Shown here piece after piece: positions 21,466 to 32,537 of a DNA stretch of 64,000 bases (its first letter is position 1; each line of letters starts with the position of its first letter). The position numbers and the translations under genes were made by a program. The notes beneath the pieces were generated by a model. It searched no databases. It worked only from the letters and a program-made list of their open reading frames with translations, and was not told where the DNA came from. The stretch comes from Conus ventricosus (lineage: Eukaryota; Mollusca; Gastropoda; Neogastropoda; Conidae). Location of the stretch: assembly GCA_018398815.1 (NCBI GenBank), contig CM031601.1, forward strand, positions 36,629,113 to 36,693,112, written 5' to 3'.

Positions 21466-23373
21466 TAAGATAAGATAATGTTGCTTATAGCCCAGCCGAC
21501 CGCAAAGGGCCACATCAGGGCTGTCACCACGTTTAAAATCAACTCACCAGTCATTAAAAAAAAAAAACTTTCACACATCTCATTAAATGACATCGTCTAG
21601 AAACGCACCAGAAATTGCATTAAAAATCTTTCTTCCGTAAAATCTTAAATCAGATGAAAAATGTTAATCTCTCTCAAAAACTCAAGGATCACATCAGGCG
21701 GGACATCCCTGAACAGGATCTTCATGGACTCCGCTGTAAAATGTTTGTGCCTCACATCGTGCAAGTCCCAACACTCTAAAAGAACATGTTTCATTGTGAG
21801 TGGCACATGACATGGAATACACCACGGAGCTTCTTCACTCTTTAAAGGTAAGAATGGGTAAAATTACGAATGGCCGGTGTGCAGCCGGCACAGAACCGTT
21901 TCCTCTTTACGACCTCCCGACGTAGATGGGAGGAAGTCCTTAAGGTTTGGACGGATCTGAAAGAGTTTGTTATTCGTCTGTGTGTTCCAATCCTCCTGCC
22001 AGAGGTCTCTCACATAATCGTTAATTTTGGGTTTCACATCTGAGCAGGGGATATAAACGTTGGACAGTTTCTCTCTTGTGGCGTTCTTGGCTAAACGATC
22101 AACCATTTCGTTCCGCCGATGCCAACATGACCAGGAACCCAAGCAAGAGTAATGTTGTAACCGTCCGCCTTCAACTTGCTAAAAAGTTTTTAAAAAAAGT
22201 AAAAGTTCTGGATGCTGAAGGTTGCGGCCAGCTATGGCCTCCAAAGCTGACAGCGAATCCGACAGAACCAGAAAATCCTCTTCGAAGAATGGGAGATTAT
22301 CTTCAAAGCCAGTACCAGAGCAGTAAGTTCAGCAGAATAGACAGAAGCATCGGAATGTATATGTTCCAACAGTATCTGAGAAGGAGCCCCAGGGCAGTAG
22401 GCTGCACAGGCCACTCCATCTTCAGACTTGGAACCGTCAGTGAAAACTTTTTGACAGGATGGGAATTTGGAACAGAGCTCAGCATACAATGCCTTGTATG
22501 CCAGAGAGCTGGTAGACTCTTTGCGAAAAGCTGCGAGGTCGAAAAACAAATCTCTGGTGTGAAAAAGGTCCACGGAGGTTGATCCGGAAACTTGGAAAAA
22601 TCGGACACAACTCCTAGGTCTAGACCTGCATTCCGCACGTGAGGCCGCATACGAAGACCAAACGGCGGAATACATTTCGGGTTGTTTTCAAACTTAATTT
22701 GGAACGGAGGGTCAAAGACACAGTCATAGGCAGGATTCTGCGGTTCTGAGAACAGTCGGATATAATAATTCAAAGACAGTTTCAGCCTGCGGTTGGACAG
22801 TGAAGGTTCACCCGCCTCTGCGTACAGGCTGTACACAGGGGTGGTGCGGAACGCTCCAAGACAGAGACGAAGCCCTTGATGGTGGATAGGGTCCAAGAGT
22901 TTGAGGTAAGATGATCTTGCGGAGCCGTACACAGCACAACCGTAGTCCAGTTTAGAACGGACCAGGGCTCTGTAGAGGTGCAACAAAGTCTTCTTATCAG
23001 CGCCCCAGTCGGTGTGCGCTACGACCCGCAGAACATTCAGTGCTTTCTGGCAAGCAGTTTTGAGGTTTTTGATGTGGCTGAGAAAGTTAAGTTTCTGGTC
23101 AAAAATAACTCCCAGAAATTTGGCCTCTTTAACAGCTGGAATGGGAGATTTCCCCACTTGAAGTTCAGGATCTGGAAAAAACTGACGGAAATTGTGGAAG
23201 TGAATACACTGGGTTTTTGTAGCAGAAAAGGTGAAACCGTTGTCATCCGCCCACCGATGGATTTTATCTACGCAAAGCTGGAGCCTGCGCTGGACACTCG
23301 GGTACAGGCTTCCAGTTGCGTAGACAGCAAAATCATCCACAAACAATGAGCAGTCTGAACCCTGCTGAACTGA

Positions 23374-23385
23374 TTGAACAATGTT

Positions 23386-23388
<3 letters not shown>
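23374..23388. repeat. SINE target site duplication, left
   Basis: TTGAACAATGTTGTT here and at 24263-24277. Perfect 15 bp. Confidence 0.92.
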
Positions 23389-23433
<45 letters not shown>

Positions 23434-24262
23434 CCCAACCTCTGCGCTACCTCAGAGGCAGTGCACCCACGCCGCTCATTCCGATACCTCGTCCACAGCC
23501 ATAGCCCGGCCGGCCCCGCCGCAGCCCCGGCACCAGCAATCCACAGGGAGCAGTCAATGTCAAGTCGTCAAGAGGCAACCCACCGGAGGAGACACTGCAC
23601 TGCCGCCAGAGTCACTTCGGTGGTGTTCAGTGGCGCCTGTTCTGATCTGACATACGCAGGACACCACCTACTAAGCCCCCTACTGACGACAATAATTGCT
23701 TAGTCGCGGAGCCGGCGTGAGTGAGCTCTCCCTCCGGAGGGCGCCACCACGTCCGTCCAACGACAGCCCCCATGGACTCGCCGATACCGGTGACCCCGAC
23801 GGAAGCAAACCAAGGCCACAGACGCGGAGAGGACATCGAAATTGAGGTCACCATGAGAGCAGGGCATGAAGGGCACAGAATTTGAGACTTTTTTTTAATG
23901 CTGATCAATGGGAATGAGGATGATTAAGATGATGCAAACGGATTTCCATTTCGGTCTGAGACTACATGACAGGGCTGTACTCTACGCTTCCTATTCATAA
24001 TATATCCTGGCGTCAACCAGGCCCGAGAGATACAGGCACCTGCAGTGTTGGTCATGAAATTTGAGCAACACTCTCAGAAACGCATCCATTAAGTGGATGA
24101 AACTCGACTGTGTGGTCCAGTCTTCCAACTGAGTCCGCAGCAAACTCAACTCTGGGTAGGAGCCGGTCGGGCAGAAAAAACCCACATGACTCTGATGGGA
24201 TTCGAACCCACGACCTCCCAGCCGGGAGTCCGCGACGCTAACCACTTCGCCACGGCGGCTGG
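23389..24262 (-). mobile_element. Long tRNA-headed SINE, copy 1
   Basis: Minus-strand element of 874 bp. The head (24262 down to about 24190) resembles a tRNA: GTGGCGAAGTGGTTAGCG fits box A and GGTTCGAATCC (24198-24208) fits box B of a Pol III promoter. The body of about 750 bp shows no open protein of note, and it ends in an A tail (T run 23389-23428). The 15-bp duplication and A tail show insertion by LINE machinery. A second copy is at 63222-64000. The length is well beyond the usual 150-500 bp for SINEs. Its 3' end does not resemble the tail of the LINE it sits in, so its helper is another, poly(A)-using LINE. Confidence 0.85.
24190..24262 (-). promoter_or_regulatory. tRNA-like Pol III promoter of the SINE
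   Basis: Box A region at about 24238-24256 and box B at 24198-24208, spaced as in a tRNA gene. The anticodon arm region reads GCGGACTCCCGGCTGGGAGG. I do not call a functional tRNA: it is fused to the SINE body without a terminator and is inside a target duplication. Confidence 0.7.
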
Positions 24263-24277
24263 TTGAACAATGTTGTT
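24263..24277. repeat. SINE target site duplication, right
   Basis: Second TTGAACAATGTTGTT. Confidence 0.92.
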
Positions 24278-26253
24278 GATCTTAATACTAAAGAGGGCAG
24301 GAGATAGTATGCTCCCCTGTGGAAACACCCAACTCCTGCTCGTGGACATCAGAGAGAGTGGTGCCAACCCGGACCTGAAACTGTCGTTCTGCCAAAAAAT
24401 TTTGAATAAAAAGCGGAAGATGACCTCGAAAACCCAGATCGTGGAGATCATGAAGTATCCCCGACTTCCAGGTAGTATCGTAGGCCTTCTCCAAATCGAA
24501 GAAAATTGCCACTGCATGCTGTCTGTTCAAAAAAGCGTTCCGAAGTGTAGATTCCAGACGAATCAAATGGTCAACGGTAGTCCGATGTTTGCGGAAACCA
24601 CACTGTTCTTTCGCCAAAAGGCCATCGGTTTCTAGTTTCCACATGAGCCTAGCATGACCATTTTTTCCATCAATTTACAAACACAGCTGGTGCAAAGCTA
24701 TGGGACGGTAATTTGAAGGATTAGAAAGATCTTTTCCAGGTTTGGGGATGGGAATAATGAGGGCTTTTCGCCAAGAGGGTGGAAAAAAACCTGTAGTCCA
24801 CACATGGTTGTAGACCTGTAGCAGTATGTTCAGACCTTCTAGCGGAAGATGTTTCAACAGCTGATAATGGATTTCATCTATACCTGGAGAGGAATCGCAA
24901 GAAAGCAAGGCAGATTTCAGCTCGTTTAACGTGAAAGGAAGATTGTAGTCTTCCATGTTGTCGGACGAAAAGTTGCAGGGTGATTTTTCTTTTAGGGCTT
25001 TGTTTTTGACAAAAGTGGCTGATTTATTAGAAGAGGAGGAATTCTTTTCAATGGTTGAAGCAAGCAGATTAGCAACTGCTTTCTTCTCTGTTATTAAAGA
25101 ATCCGAAAACTTGAGATGGTTCACAGTGGGACAGGTGTTCTTCCTTTGATTTTCTTAATGAATGTTCCACACTCTTTTCTTGGAAGTTTTTGATGTCAGC
25201 CTGGAGCAGAAGCTTCTCCAGGACCGACGTTTACTGATTTTAAAAGTGTGTCTTGATTTAGCACGGAGTTTTTGATGGGCTCGAGCGTTGGGACCCGAAG
25301 GTCGTTGGTACACCTGACGCTGAGCCCATTTTCTGACTTTGGAAATTTGTTGGCAGTCTGAATCAAACCAGGGTGTTTTTGGCATTTGAAGTTTATCGGA
25401 AGACACTGGAATACAAGCTTTAGCACACTTGATCATAGTGTTAGTCAGTGATTCTGCTGGGTCCGGACTCTGAAGAAAATCAGTGTCCTGGAATTCGCAG
25501 AAATAGTGGCTGCAAATAGATCCCAGTTTGCTTTCTTATAATTTAGGTGTTGAGAGACAGAGACGTGTTCAGTTATTACAGGTTGTAGGAAGACAGGGAA
25601 ATGGTCACTTCCGTGCAGATCGTCATGGACAGACCACTCATAGTCCAGGACCAGCGAGGGGTCACAAACCGACAAATCTAAACACGAAAGTGAACCTGTG
25701 GAAGAGTGGAGGTAAGTTGCAGATCCGTCGTTCAGACAACACAGATCCAAATCCGAAAGGACATCCTCAATTAGCAGACCTCTGGATGACGTACGGACAC
25801 TACCCCAAAGAGGATTGTGACCGTTTAAGTCACCAACAGCAAAAAAGGTCGAGGAAGTTCTCCTATCAGACTGACAAGGTCCTGACGACAAACCGGGACT
25901 GAAGGAGGTAGATAAATAGAACAGATTGTTATAGTCTTGTGGAGAGTGACTCTCGCAGCAACAGCTTGAAGGGAGGTAGACAGAGCGACAGGACTATACA
26001 GCAGAGTTTTGTGTATGAGAAGGGCAACACCGCCCGACCGTCCCAACGTGGATGGTTGTGCAGATTTGAAAGAATATTAAAGCCAGAAAGAGTAAAGGTC
26101 TTCTGGCTTTGAATTTGAGTTTCCTGAAGAGCCACGACAGAAGGTTTTATAGACTGACACAGAAGCTGCAGCTCCTCAAAGTTGGAATTTAATCCACGGA
26201 TATTCCAATGGAATATTGTACTATCCATGGTGCAGAGGCGAAAAGGAGAGAAA

Positions 26254-27587
26254 TCAGGTCATCTCCTCTTCAACGTCCGCTTCTAATGGAGCGAATTTAT
26301 TAGTTAGTTTCACTGGACTGTGGTGGTCTTTGGACCTGCTGGCAGACTTGCCCGCAGGTGACAAAGGCCTGGAATTTGGAGATGGTGGAGGTCTGGATTT
26401 GGGAGATGGTGGAGGTTTTTTCCTCATCTCCACCGTCTCCACACTGGGTGGAACTCCCTTGCCCACACGGGCACTGGATTGGAGAGTTCGAGGCGGAATT
26501 GCTGGTTTTTTAATCTGCCAGCAGCAGATGTTGTAGACTGCTGGGCAGTCTGAGGGGTGGCGGATTTTTTGCCTCCACCAGGGGCAGTCACTTTGGGTGG
26601 GAAGGTGGTGGACCTGCTTCCACCAGAGTTGACAATTCTACCTTGCAATGTTTTGGAAAATGTAAAGTCATCAGTCTGACAGCAGACTGATCGAGTGGGA
26701 ACTGCGGGAACCGTCTTTACGGCCGAAGCATATGAAGCTGTTGGAGTCTGACTGCCCACAACCTGCTTGCGGGCTTCAAAAAGGAGATCTTCTTTTCTGT
26801 TTTAATTCGTTGAATGGTGGATTCCTGAATCCAAAGAGGACAGTTTCTTGAAGAGGAGGGATGATCGCCACCGCAGTTAGCACAATGTGCCGGATCTTTG
26901 CACGGCCCATCATGGATTGCCTTGCAGCAAACACCGCACACCTCCTGCCCAGAACAGCGGTCTCTGACATGGCCAAACCTCTGGCATCTGAAACACTCAA
27001 CGGGGACGGCACATAGAGCTGAACACGAACATTCAAGTAACCGACCCTTTTATGACCGGAGGCAACACAGGGTTGCAGAATGTCCGAAAGAGGGTGTTGG
27101 TAGCCACTCTCTCTGAACCTTTCTTTACCGACACCCTGCGCACCTCCGTCACACCCTGGGACGCCAGTTCTGTTTTGATCTCTGCTTCCGAGACACCTGC
27201 TAAACTCTCGACAGCGAATCACACCTTTCGACGAATTCAACTGTTTATGGGGAGTCACCCTGATCTCCCTATCCACTAGTTTGGTTCCTTTCAACAGCTG
27301 TTCAGATTGTTTCTGTGATCGACATTGAATAAGAAACGAACCATTCCTCAACCTTTTTATGGACCTAGGTTCACCTGCTATACCATGAAAGCCCTTTTGG
27401 ATAGCAAAAGGGCTCAGAGCTGAAAGGGGTCTTTCCTGCTCTGTCCCTTCCACCACGAGCCAGGAAGCCAGAAACCTGTCCTCTGTCTTACCTCACTGTC
27501 AGAATCACTATCTGTTTGAGAAAGCCCTGAAATAGGGGATACAGCCTTCCTCTTCCGTTTGGGGGGGATATTTTTTGAAAAAGCCAT
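26254..27587 (-). pseudogene. LINE copy 2 ORF1 (gag-like RNA-binding protein)
   Basis: ATG at 27587, N-terminus MAFSKNIPPKRKRKAVSPIS (basic) followed by a Ser/Asp stretch. The middle has GSFLIQCRSQKQSEQLLKG and LNSSKGVIRCRE, like the RRM-type fold of many gag-like ORF1s. Then zinc knuckles: CQRFGHVRDRC, CGVCCKAIHDGPC and CANCGGDHPSSSRNC (26985-26840). The C-terminal third is Pro/Ser-rich with the run PPPSPKSRPPPSPNSRP, and ends at the TGA 26254-26256, 26 bases before ORF2. Frames switch near 27420, 27250, 26930 and 26760. The protein coats element RNA. Not intact. Confidence 0.85.
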
Positions 27588-28323
27588 GTTTAGTTTATTA
27601 TATTTCATCCCTCCCTTACCCACCCACCTTGGAGTCCAACTAAGGGGCCAGGGCCAAGAAACCAATGTCTTGACCCCTTCCCGGCTTCGGGAGAGACATA
27701 CAACAGACAAAAACCTACCAACCCTATCCCCCCTGATCATGCCCAACTCCGGGAACAGAGAGCTGAGCACTGCAGGGGTTACCTTGGCCAGCGGGAGAAA
27801 TGCCTGTTTTGACCCAGCCCCAAGAAGGGGAGCCGATTAGTACACCCGGGCCAAAGTGTACTTCCTGTCTAGGAGAGGTCCGAGCCAAAGTGATGTGTTG
27901 AGAGCGCTGGCCCTCTCAATCACCAGGATCTCATCCCCCTCCGACACAGGTCGCACCGCACGGCAAACGCGGCGGATCTTAAGGAGACCACAAAGAGAAA
28001 AGGAGTGTGGAAAAGAAGACTTGAAGGGGAGACGAAGATAGAAAAGGGCCAAATAAGGAAGGCAGAAAACAAGAAAAGGAGAAAGGCGGGTTACTCTTAG
28101 TCAGGATCCTCACCCTTAGCCTATCTGACATGGGAAGCCCTACCAGGGGCATCAACTCCTTACCACGTTATGCTTAGGCCAGACAGCATCTGCACTTTCA
28201 GGCCTAGAAGTAGTTTAAAAAACCAGCCTATCCTCAAGTATTGATGCCCCCGCCAGCAAAGCCTAAGGGATCACAGGACCACGCAAGCCCTCCCACCACG
28301 GCAAGGTTGCAAACCCCGGAGGG
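27588..28323 (-). promoter_or_regulatory. LINE copy 2 5' UTR
   Basis: 736 bp with a conserved pyrimidine-rich block (28000-28110) shared with copies 1 and 3. I-group LINEs use internal Pol II promoters, so this block is the likely promoter region; no single site can be assigned. Confidence 0.5.
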
Positions 28324-28335
28324 CAGCTTTACTGA
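28324..28335. repeat. Target site duplication of LINE copy 2, right
   Basis: Second CAGCTTTACTGA, directly beyond the 5' end of copy 2. Confidence 0.9.
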
Positions 28336-29452
28336 AATATAGATGAAGATAAACAAATTTATGTTAGTACATCCAACCATTTTGAACATTGTTCGAAGTG
28401 TTTCTTCAGCCTTGTCCTGCTTGGTGTTATTCTGAAATTTTCTTGATGACTTCTCAGACCCTGTGGTAGATACCTTGAAAAATATGTCGTAGAAGGCATA
28501 CAACGCCGTTTTCTGTCCAGATTGTCTTTGCCACATTGTATGTTCAAATATCAGGGCCAGGTCTGTGATGTGTTCTTTGGAAGTATGAACTTGTTCGTAG
28601 TGAAAAAAAAGTTCATAGCAGTTAAAAATGCTATTCATGATATACTATGTAGAGGGATTTTGTTCATAAATGTGTTCATATTTTTTAGTGGTGCCCCCCA
28701 GTTAACTCTGTTCATAGCTACGTTGACAGCAAAGCCATCAGCACCCAAATTGTTTGTGTGGAGGGTGTGTGTATATTTAATGTGCGTGAGCCAGGAACTT
28801 CACAGAAGAAGAAGAGATGGCTGACTGTGTTCTGTGAACTAATTTTTATCAGACAAGATCTTCTGAGAACACGTCAAATTTTCCATGATCACACCAGTAT
28901 GATTTTAATGACGACATTAAACTGTTAGTGCATTTCCATTTTTGTCTAGAGGATATCAGTTACTGATTAGTATGAGGTGATCTGTGATGATATTAATCAT
29001 TCAGTACTCGGACGAGGCTGTCTTAATCATTCAATACTCGGACGAGGCTGTCTTCCACCCATCACTTAGATATTGATTGCCAAGAGATTTTATGTGACTG
29101 GCATGTTTGAAGAGGTAATTGGCGAACTTTTTGGATGTGTGTGTGTACATGTGAGATGTTTATAAAGGTAAAGTTCCTACATTTTTCTCTCTTGTTCGCT
29201 CTCTCTGCCACCTAGGTCCTTCCCAGTCTTCCTCTTTTTGTTGTCAGACGAAACTGCCTTCCCCCATTGTACAGACATTGATAGCCTTGCGATTTTATGT
29301 GACTGGCACATTTAAAGAAGTAATCAGTGAATATTTAGGCAATTGTGCGCATGTATGTGTGTGTATATGTCTGTGTGTGAGTGTGTTTGTGTGCATGTAT
29401 GCTTTGTGTGTGTGTGTGTGTGTGAAGTTTGTGAAGGTACGCTTCCTATCCG
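28336..29452. other. Unannotated host DNA
   Basis: AT-rich, no gene seen. A 32-bp direct duplication with AATACTCGGACGAGGCTGTC lies at 28996-29054, and a GT-rich stretch at 29349-29425. Confidence 0.4.
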
Positions 29453-29640
29453 ACTCTTTCTCTCTGTGCCACCTGACCCTTTCCCTTTCTCTCTGTGTGC
29501 CACCCGACTCCTTCCTGTTCTGTGTGCCACCCGATTCCTTCCGTTTCTCTCTGTGCCACCTGACCCCTTCCCTTTCTCTCCGTGTGCCACCCAACCCTTC
29601 CTTTTCTCTGTGTGTGCCACCTGACCCCTTCCCAATCTCC
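29453..29640. repeat. Minisatellite, about 35-38 bp unit
   Basis: Five units with CTCTGTGTGCCACCTGACCC and CTTCCCTTT. A GT-rich microsatellite region follows to about 29850. Confidence 0.8.
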
Positions 29641-29933
29641 AAGTTTTTCTGTGACAAATGTTCTCCATTCTCTATGTATGCATGTGGGGGGAAAGGGTAG
29701 CAAAGAGAGTGTAGCAGTGCATGCGGGGTGGGTGGGAGGTGGGATGGATGAGGTGTGGGCAGGGTGCGTGTGTGTGTGCCTGCGTGTGTGTGTGTATGTG
29801 AATATACATGTGTGCCTGTGCGTGCATGTGTGTGTGCGTGCACAGGTATAGTTAAACCAATAATTGGTGTATAGCTTGTGAATAGCTGTACATTTAACCT
29901 TGCACTTTCCAATAGTTTATTTTTCTTCACAGT

Positions 29934-30176
29934 CGTGTTTTGACGCTGCACATGAGATTACAAGATTGTCTTACCAGCCCATGCCCAAAAGAAGCTGCAG
30001 TTGAATTGTGGCAAATGTTCCTGTCGCTCTTTTCCCAATGCTTGAAAACATTAACACTTTCATCCCTACAACCAGTTTTCCGGTTTGCAGAAATCCTACC
30101 TTCCTTCCTGCAGCCCGGAAAACCAGCAGCACAAAACCCCTCCTTTCCTTCCTGCAGCCGGAAAATCGGTTCTCGC
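29934..30176 (+). CDS. Possible host exon beside the gap
   Basis: Acceptor TTTTTCTTCACAG (29921-29933), then an open frame whose first 45 codons look protein-like (LTLHMRLQDCLTSP, EAAVELWQMFLSLFSQCL), and a GTAAGA donor at 30177. The second half is made of two repeats of CCTTCCTTCCTGCAG and is less convincing. No family recognised. The assembly gap 54 bases later prevents following the gene. Confidence 0.2.
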
Positions 30177-30230
30177 GGTAAGAGTTGAACTGTGCCGTCT
30201 CGACCGTTGACCATTCCGGCAGATCCAGCG

Positions 30231-30330
30231 NNNNNNNNNNNNNNNNNNNNNNNNNNNNNNNNNNNNNNNNNNNNNNNNNNNNNNNNNNNNNNNNNNNNNN
30301 NNNNNNNNNNNNNNNNNNNNNNNNNNNNNN
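30231..30330. other. Assembly gap (100 N)
   Basis: Exactly 100 N, the usual placeholder for unknown size. LINE copy 5 begins at its right edge, so the gap was probably caused by the repeat. Confidence 0.99.
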
Positions 30331-31225
30331 TTAATTTTTCCCCGAGTTCGTCTATTCGCTGACTTACTGCTTGGTATGGCTTTGAAGATAATCTCACATT
30401 CTTCAAAGAGGGACTTTCTGGTTCTGTCGGATTCGCTGTCAGCTTTGGAGGCCATAGCTGGCCGCAACCTTCAGCATCCAGAACTTTTAGTTTTTTTTGA
30501 ACTTTTTAGCAAGTTGAAGCGGGACGTTACAACATTACTCTTGCTTGGGTTCCTGGTCATGTTGGCATCGGCGGGAACGAAATGGTTGATCGTTTAGCCA
30601 AGAACGCCACAAGAGAGAAACTGTCCAACACTTATATCCCCTGCTCAGATGTGAAACCCAAAATTAACGATTATGTGAGAGACCTCTGGCAGGAGGATTG
30701 GAACACACAGACGAATAACAAACTCTTTCAGATCCGTCCAAACCTTAAAGACTTCCTCCATCCACGTCGGGAGGTCGTAAAGAGGAAACGGTTTTGTGCC
30801 GGCTGCACACCGGCCATTCGTATTTTACCCATGCTTACCTTTTAAAGAGTGAAGAAGCTCCGTGGTGCATTCCATGTCATGCGCCACTCACAATAAAACA
30901 TGTTCTTTTAGAGTGTTGGGACTTGCACGATGTGAGACACAAACATTTTACAGCGGAGTCCATGAAGATCCTGTTCAGGATGTCCCGCTGATGTGATCCT
31001 TGAGTTTTTGAGAGAGATTAACATTTTTCATCTGATTTAAGATTTTAACGAAGAAAGATTTTTAACAAAGTTTCTGGTGCGTTTGTAGACGATGTCATTT
31101 AACGAGATGTATGAAAGTTTTTTTTTTTTTTTTTTTTTTGACTGGTGAGTTGATTTTAACGTGGTGACAGCCCTGATATGGCCCTTTGCGGTCGGCTGGG
31201 CTATAAGCAACATTATCTCTCTCTC
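30331..31225 (+). mobile_element. I-group LINE copy 5, 5' part lost in gap
   Basis: From the RNase H YSAELTA region to the tail, nearly the same as copy 4. The first 40 bases after the gap are indel-rich compared with copies 2 and 4. Single-base losses also occur at about 30535, 30770 and 30980, giving open pieces 30376-30597, 30582-30845 and 30794-30991. Internal T run at 31118-31139. The true 5' extent is unknown. Confidence 0.85.
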
Positions 31226-31239
31226 TCTCCCTATGAAAT

Positions 31240-31500
31240 CCTTTTCCGCCAGCCCACTCCCCCACTACCTATATACTTCCTCTACTCCTCCTTCCCCCCA
31301 ACCCCACCCTCACCCCACAACACACATACCCCACACACTTCGCCCCCTCCCCCCACCCCCGTTCCCTACCCCACCTCACACACAAACACCCCACCCCACC
31401 CCCACAAGCACCCCCCCCCCACACACACACACACAAACTTGTCAAGGGGGGGGGGGGGATATGATTAGTTTGTGTGTGTGTGGGGGGGGGGGGGGGGGTT
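31240..31500. repeat. Low-complexity C/A-rich then G-rich tract
   Basis: CACACA and CCCC runs to 31436, then G runs at 31447-31459 and 31482-31498. Unreliable length; no coding meaning. Confidence 0.9.
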
Positions 31501-31985
31501 GTGTGTGGTGTGCTGTTGTGACATCAGTTTGTTTTGATGTCATTTGTTCTTTTTGTGTTTAGTGTTTCCTGACGAAGGGTCTAAGGCCCAAAAGCTTGAG
31601 TGGTTTTTTTTTTTTTTTTTTTTTTAAAGGACTTCAAAGTAATCATTTTTCATATTGTGTTTATTGAAGTCCGGCAGTCGTTTTCATACATCTCATTTAC
31701 TTAGTTTGATTTCCACTCTGATTTACTTATCTACAGGTCTTATTCTTTATGTCCTGAATGCACTGTTTGTCAAATTTTCGACAGCTACAGTTTCTGAGGA
31801 TTCATCACACTAAATGTTTGCTTTGTCTCAATTGACATAGTTTCTTTCCACATCAGTCTCAGTCTTCATGTGTTGAAAGCTGTTTTATAGAATGAGTTGT
31901 TTAGAAGCAAGAAAGTGATTTCTAAAGATTTTTATGTCTTATTTAATACAAAATATGCTTCAGCTTCAGATAATATAGTATAATG
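31500..31985. other. Unannotated AT-rich host DNA
   Basis: Apart from the motif at 31563 and a T run at 31603-31625, nothing recognised. Confidence 0.4.
31563..31595 (+). repeat. Decayed hammerhead-like motif copy
   Basis: CCTGACGAAGGGTCTAAGG followed by CCCAAAAGC: a CTGANGA core and a five-pair stem II, but CAAA in place of GAAA. Related to the better copy at 37512-37545. Confidence 0.3.
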
Positions 31986-32022
31986 TACCATGTGTGTGGC
32001 CTGTGAGTGTGAAGATGGTGAC
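31986..32022. repeat. 37-bp direct repeat flanking LINE fragment, left
   Basis: Perfectly repeated at 32538-32574, begins TACCATGTGTGTGGCC. It is probably the target duplication of the LINE fragment, but it is also one unit of the adjoining minisatellite, so two identical array units are the alternative. Confidence 0.65.
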
Positions 32023-32537
32023 CGTGTTTCCATGGCAGGACCGTGTTTCCAACCTCGAGGTCCTGGACCGTGCTCACACTACAAGTATCGAGTCCATGCT
32101 CATCAAGGCCCAGCTTCGATGGGTGGGGCATGTCATCCGTATGGAAGAGCACCGTATGCCAAAGCGACTGCTGTATGGAGAGCTTCTGCATGGCAAGAGA
32201 AACCAAGGACGCCCAAAGAAACGGTACAAGGACTCGGTCAAATCAAACCTCCAGTGGTGCGAACTCAAACCAAAAGAACTAGAGGAGTGCGCCAGTGACC
32301 GACCTCTGTGGCGGGCCACAATTCACAAAGCCGCTACCAACTTCGAAAGTACTCGACGCCAAAAGCTGACTGCCGCCAGGGATCAACGCCACAGACAGCA
32401 GCAGCAGTGATCACGACAACGGACTTCCAGTGCCCCACTGTTCCAGACTCTGCGCCTCCAGATTGGGGCTGCAGAGCCACCTCCGCGTACATCGATGAGC
32501 TGCAGAAACGCTAACGTCATCTTCGGATCCGAAGGAC
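32023..32537 (+). mobile_element. 5'-truncated RTE-like LINE 3' end
   Basis: Contains the last 120 or so codons of the ORF and a 3' UTR of about 125 bases ending GGATCCGAAGGAC. The flanking 37-bp repeat supports a retrotransposed, 5'-truncated insertion. Different family from the I-group copies. Confidence 0.75.
32024..32410 (+). pseudogene. RTE-like LINE ORF C-terminus
   Basis: Open frame to a TGA at 32408-32410. Segments RWVGHVIRMEEHRMPKRLLY, GKRNQGRPKKRYKD and SDRPLWRATIH are the very common C-terminal region of RTE/CR1-type LINE polyproteins, downstream of the RT. No catalytic part remains. It is intact as far as it goes, which suggests a fairly recent insertion. Poly-Gln end (CAGCAGCAGCAG). 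Confidence 0.8.

Larger units (their letters stand above)
21645..26228 (-). pseudogene. LINE copy 2 ORF2: endonuclease, RT, RNase H
   Basis: ATG at 26228, 26 bases after the ORF1 stop. APE endonuclease: FHWNIRGLNSNFEELQLL at residues 5-22, ALQETQ, then GDLNGHNPLWG and GSDHFPVFL. RT: FFPPSWRKALIIPIPKPGKD, NYRPIAL, EQCGFRKHRTTVDHL, VAIFFDLEKAYDTTW, and the catalytic FVDDFAVYA near 23340, then NGFTFSATKTQCIHF and AVKEAKFLGVIFDQ. RNase H: VFTDGSKSEDGVA, YSAELTALVLAL, HVGI..NEMVDRLAKNA. C-terminal Cys/His motif, here truncated by indels, and stop TAA at 21645-21647. A SINE (23389-24262) sits just before FVDD, between NNIV and the catalytic box. At least five other frame breaks occur. Not functional. 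Confidence 0.9.
21466..28323 (-). mobile_element. I-group LINE copy 2, full length, with nested SINE
   Basis: 6858 bp including the SINE and its duplication, about 5.97 kb without. 5' end at 28323 (CCCTCCGGGGTTTGCAACC), 5' UTR 27588-28323, ORF1 27587-26254, ORF2 26228-21645, 3' UTR 21644-21466 ending in TTATC repeats. A perfect 12-bp target duplication flanks it. It copies itself by target-primed reverse transcription. The long pyrimidine-rich 5' UTR probably contains the internal promoter. ORF2 with endonuclease, RT and RNase H is typical of the I group. Frames carry several small indels, some at homopolymers, so it is inactive as written. The best reference copy of the family in the window. 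Confidence 0.9.

Noticed and set aside
24190..24262. A tRNA gene
   Set aside because: Fused to a SINE body, inside a 15-bp target duplication, no terminator; it is the SINE promoter.
29295..29951. 218-codon minus-strand frame with His/Thr repeats
   Set aside because: Runs through GT microsatellites and a minisatellite; no domain.
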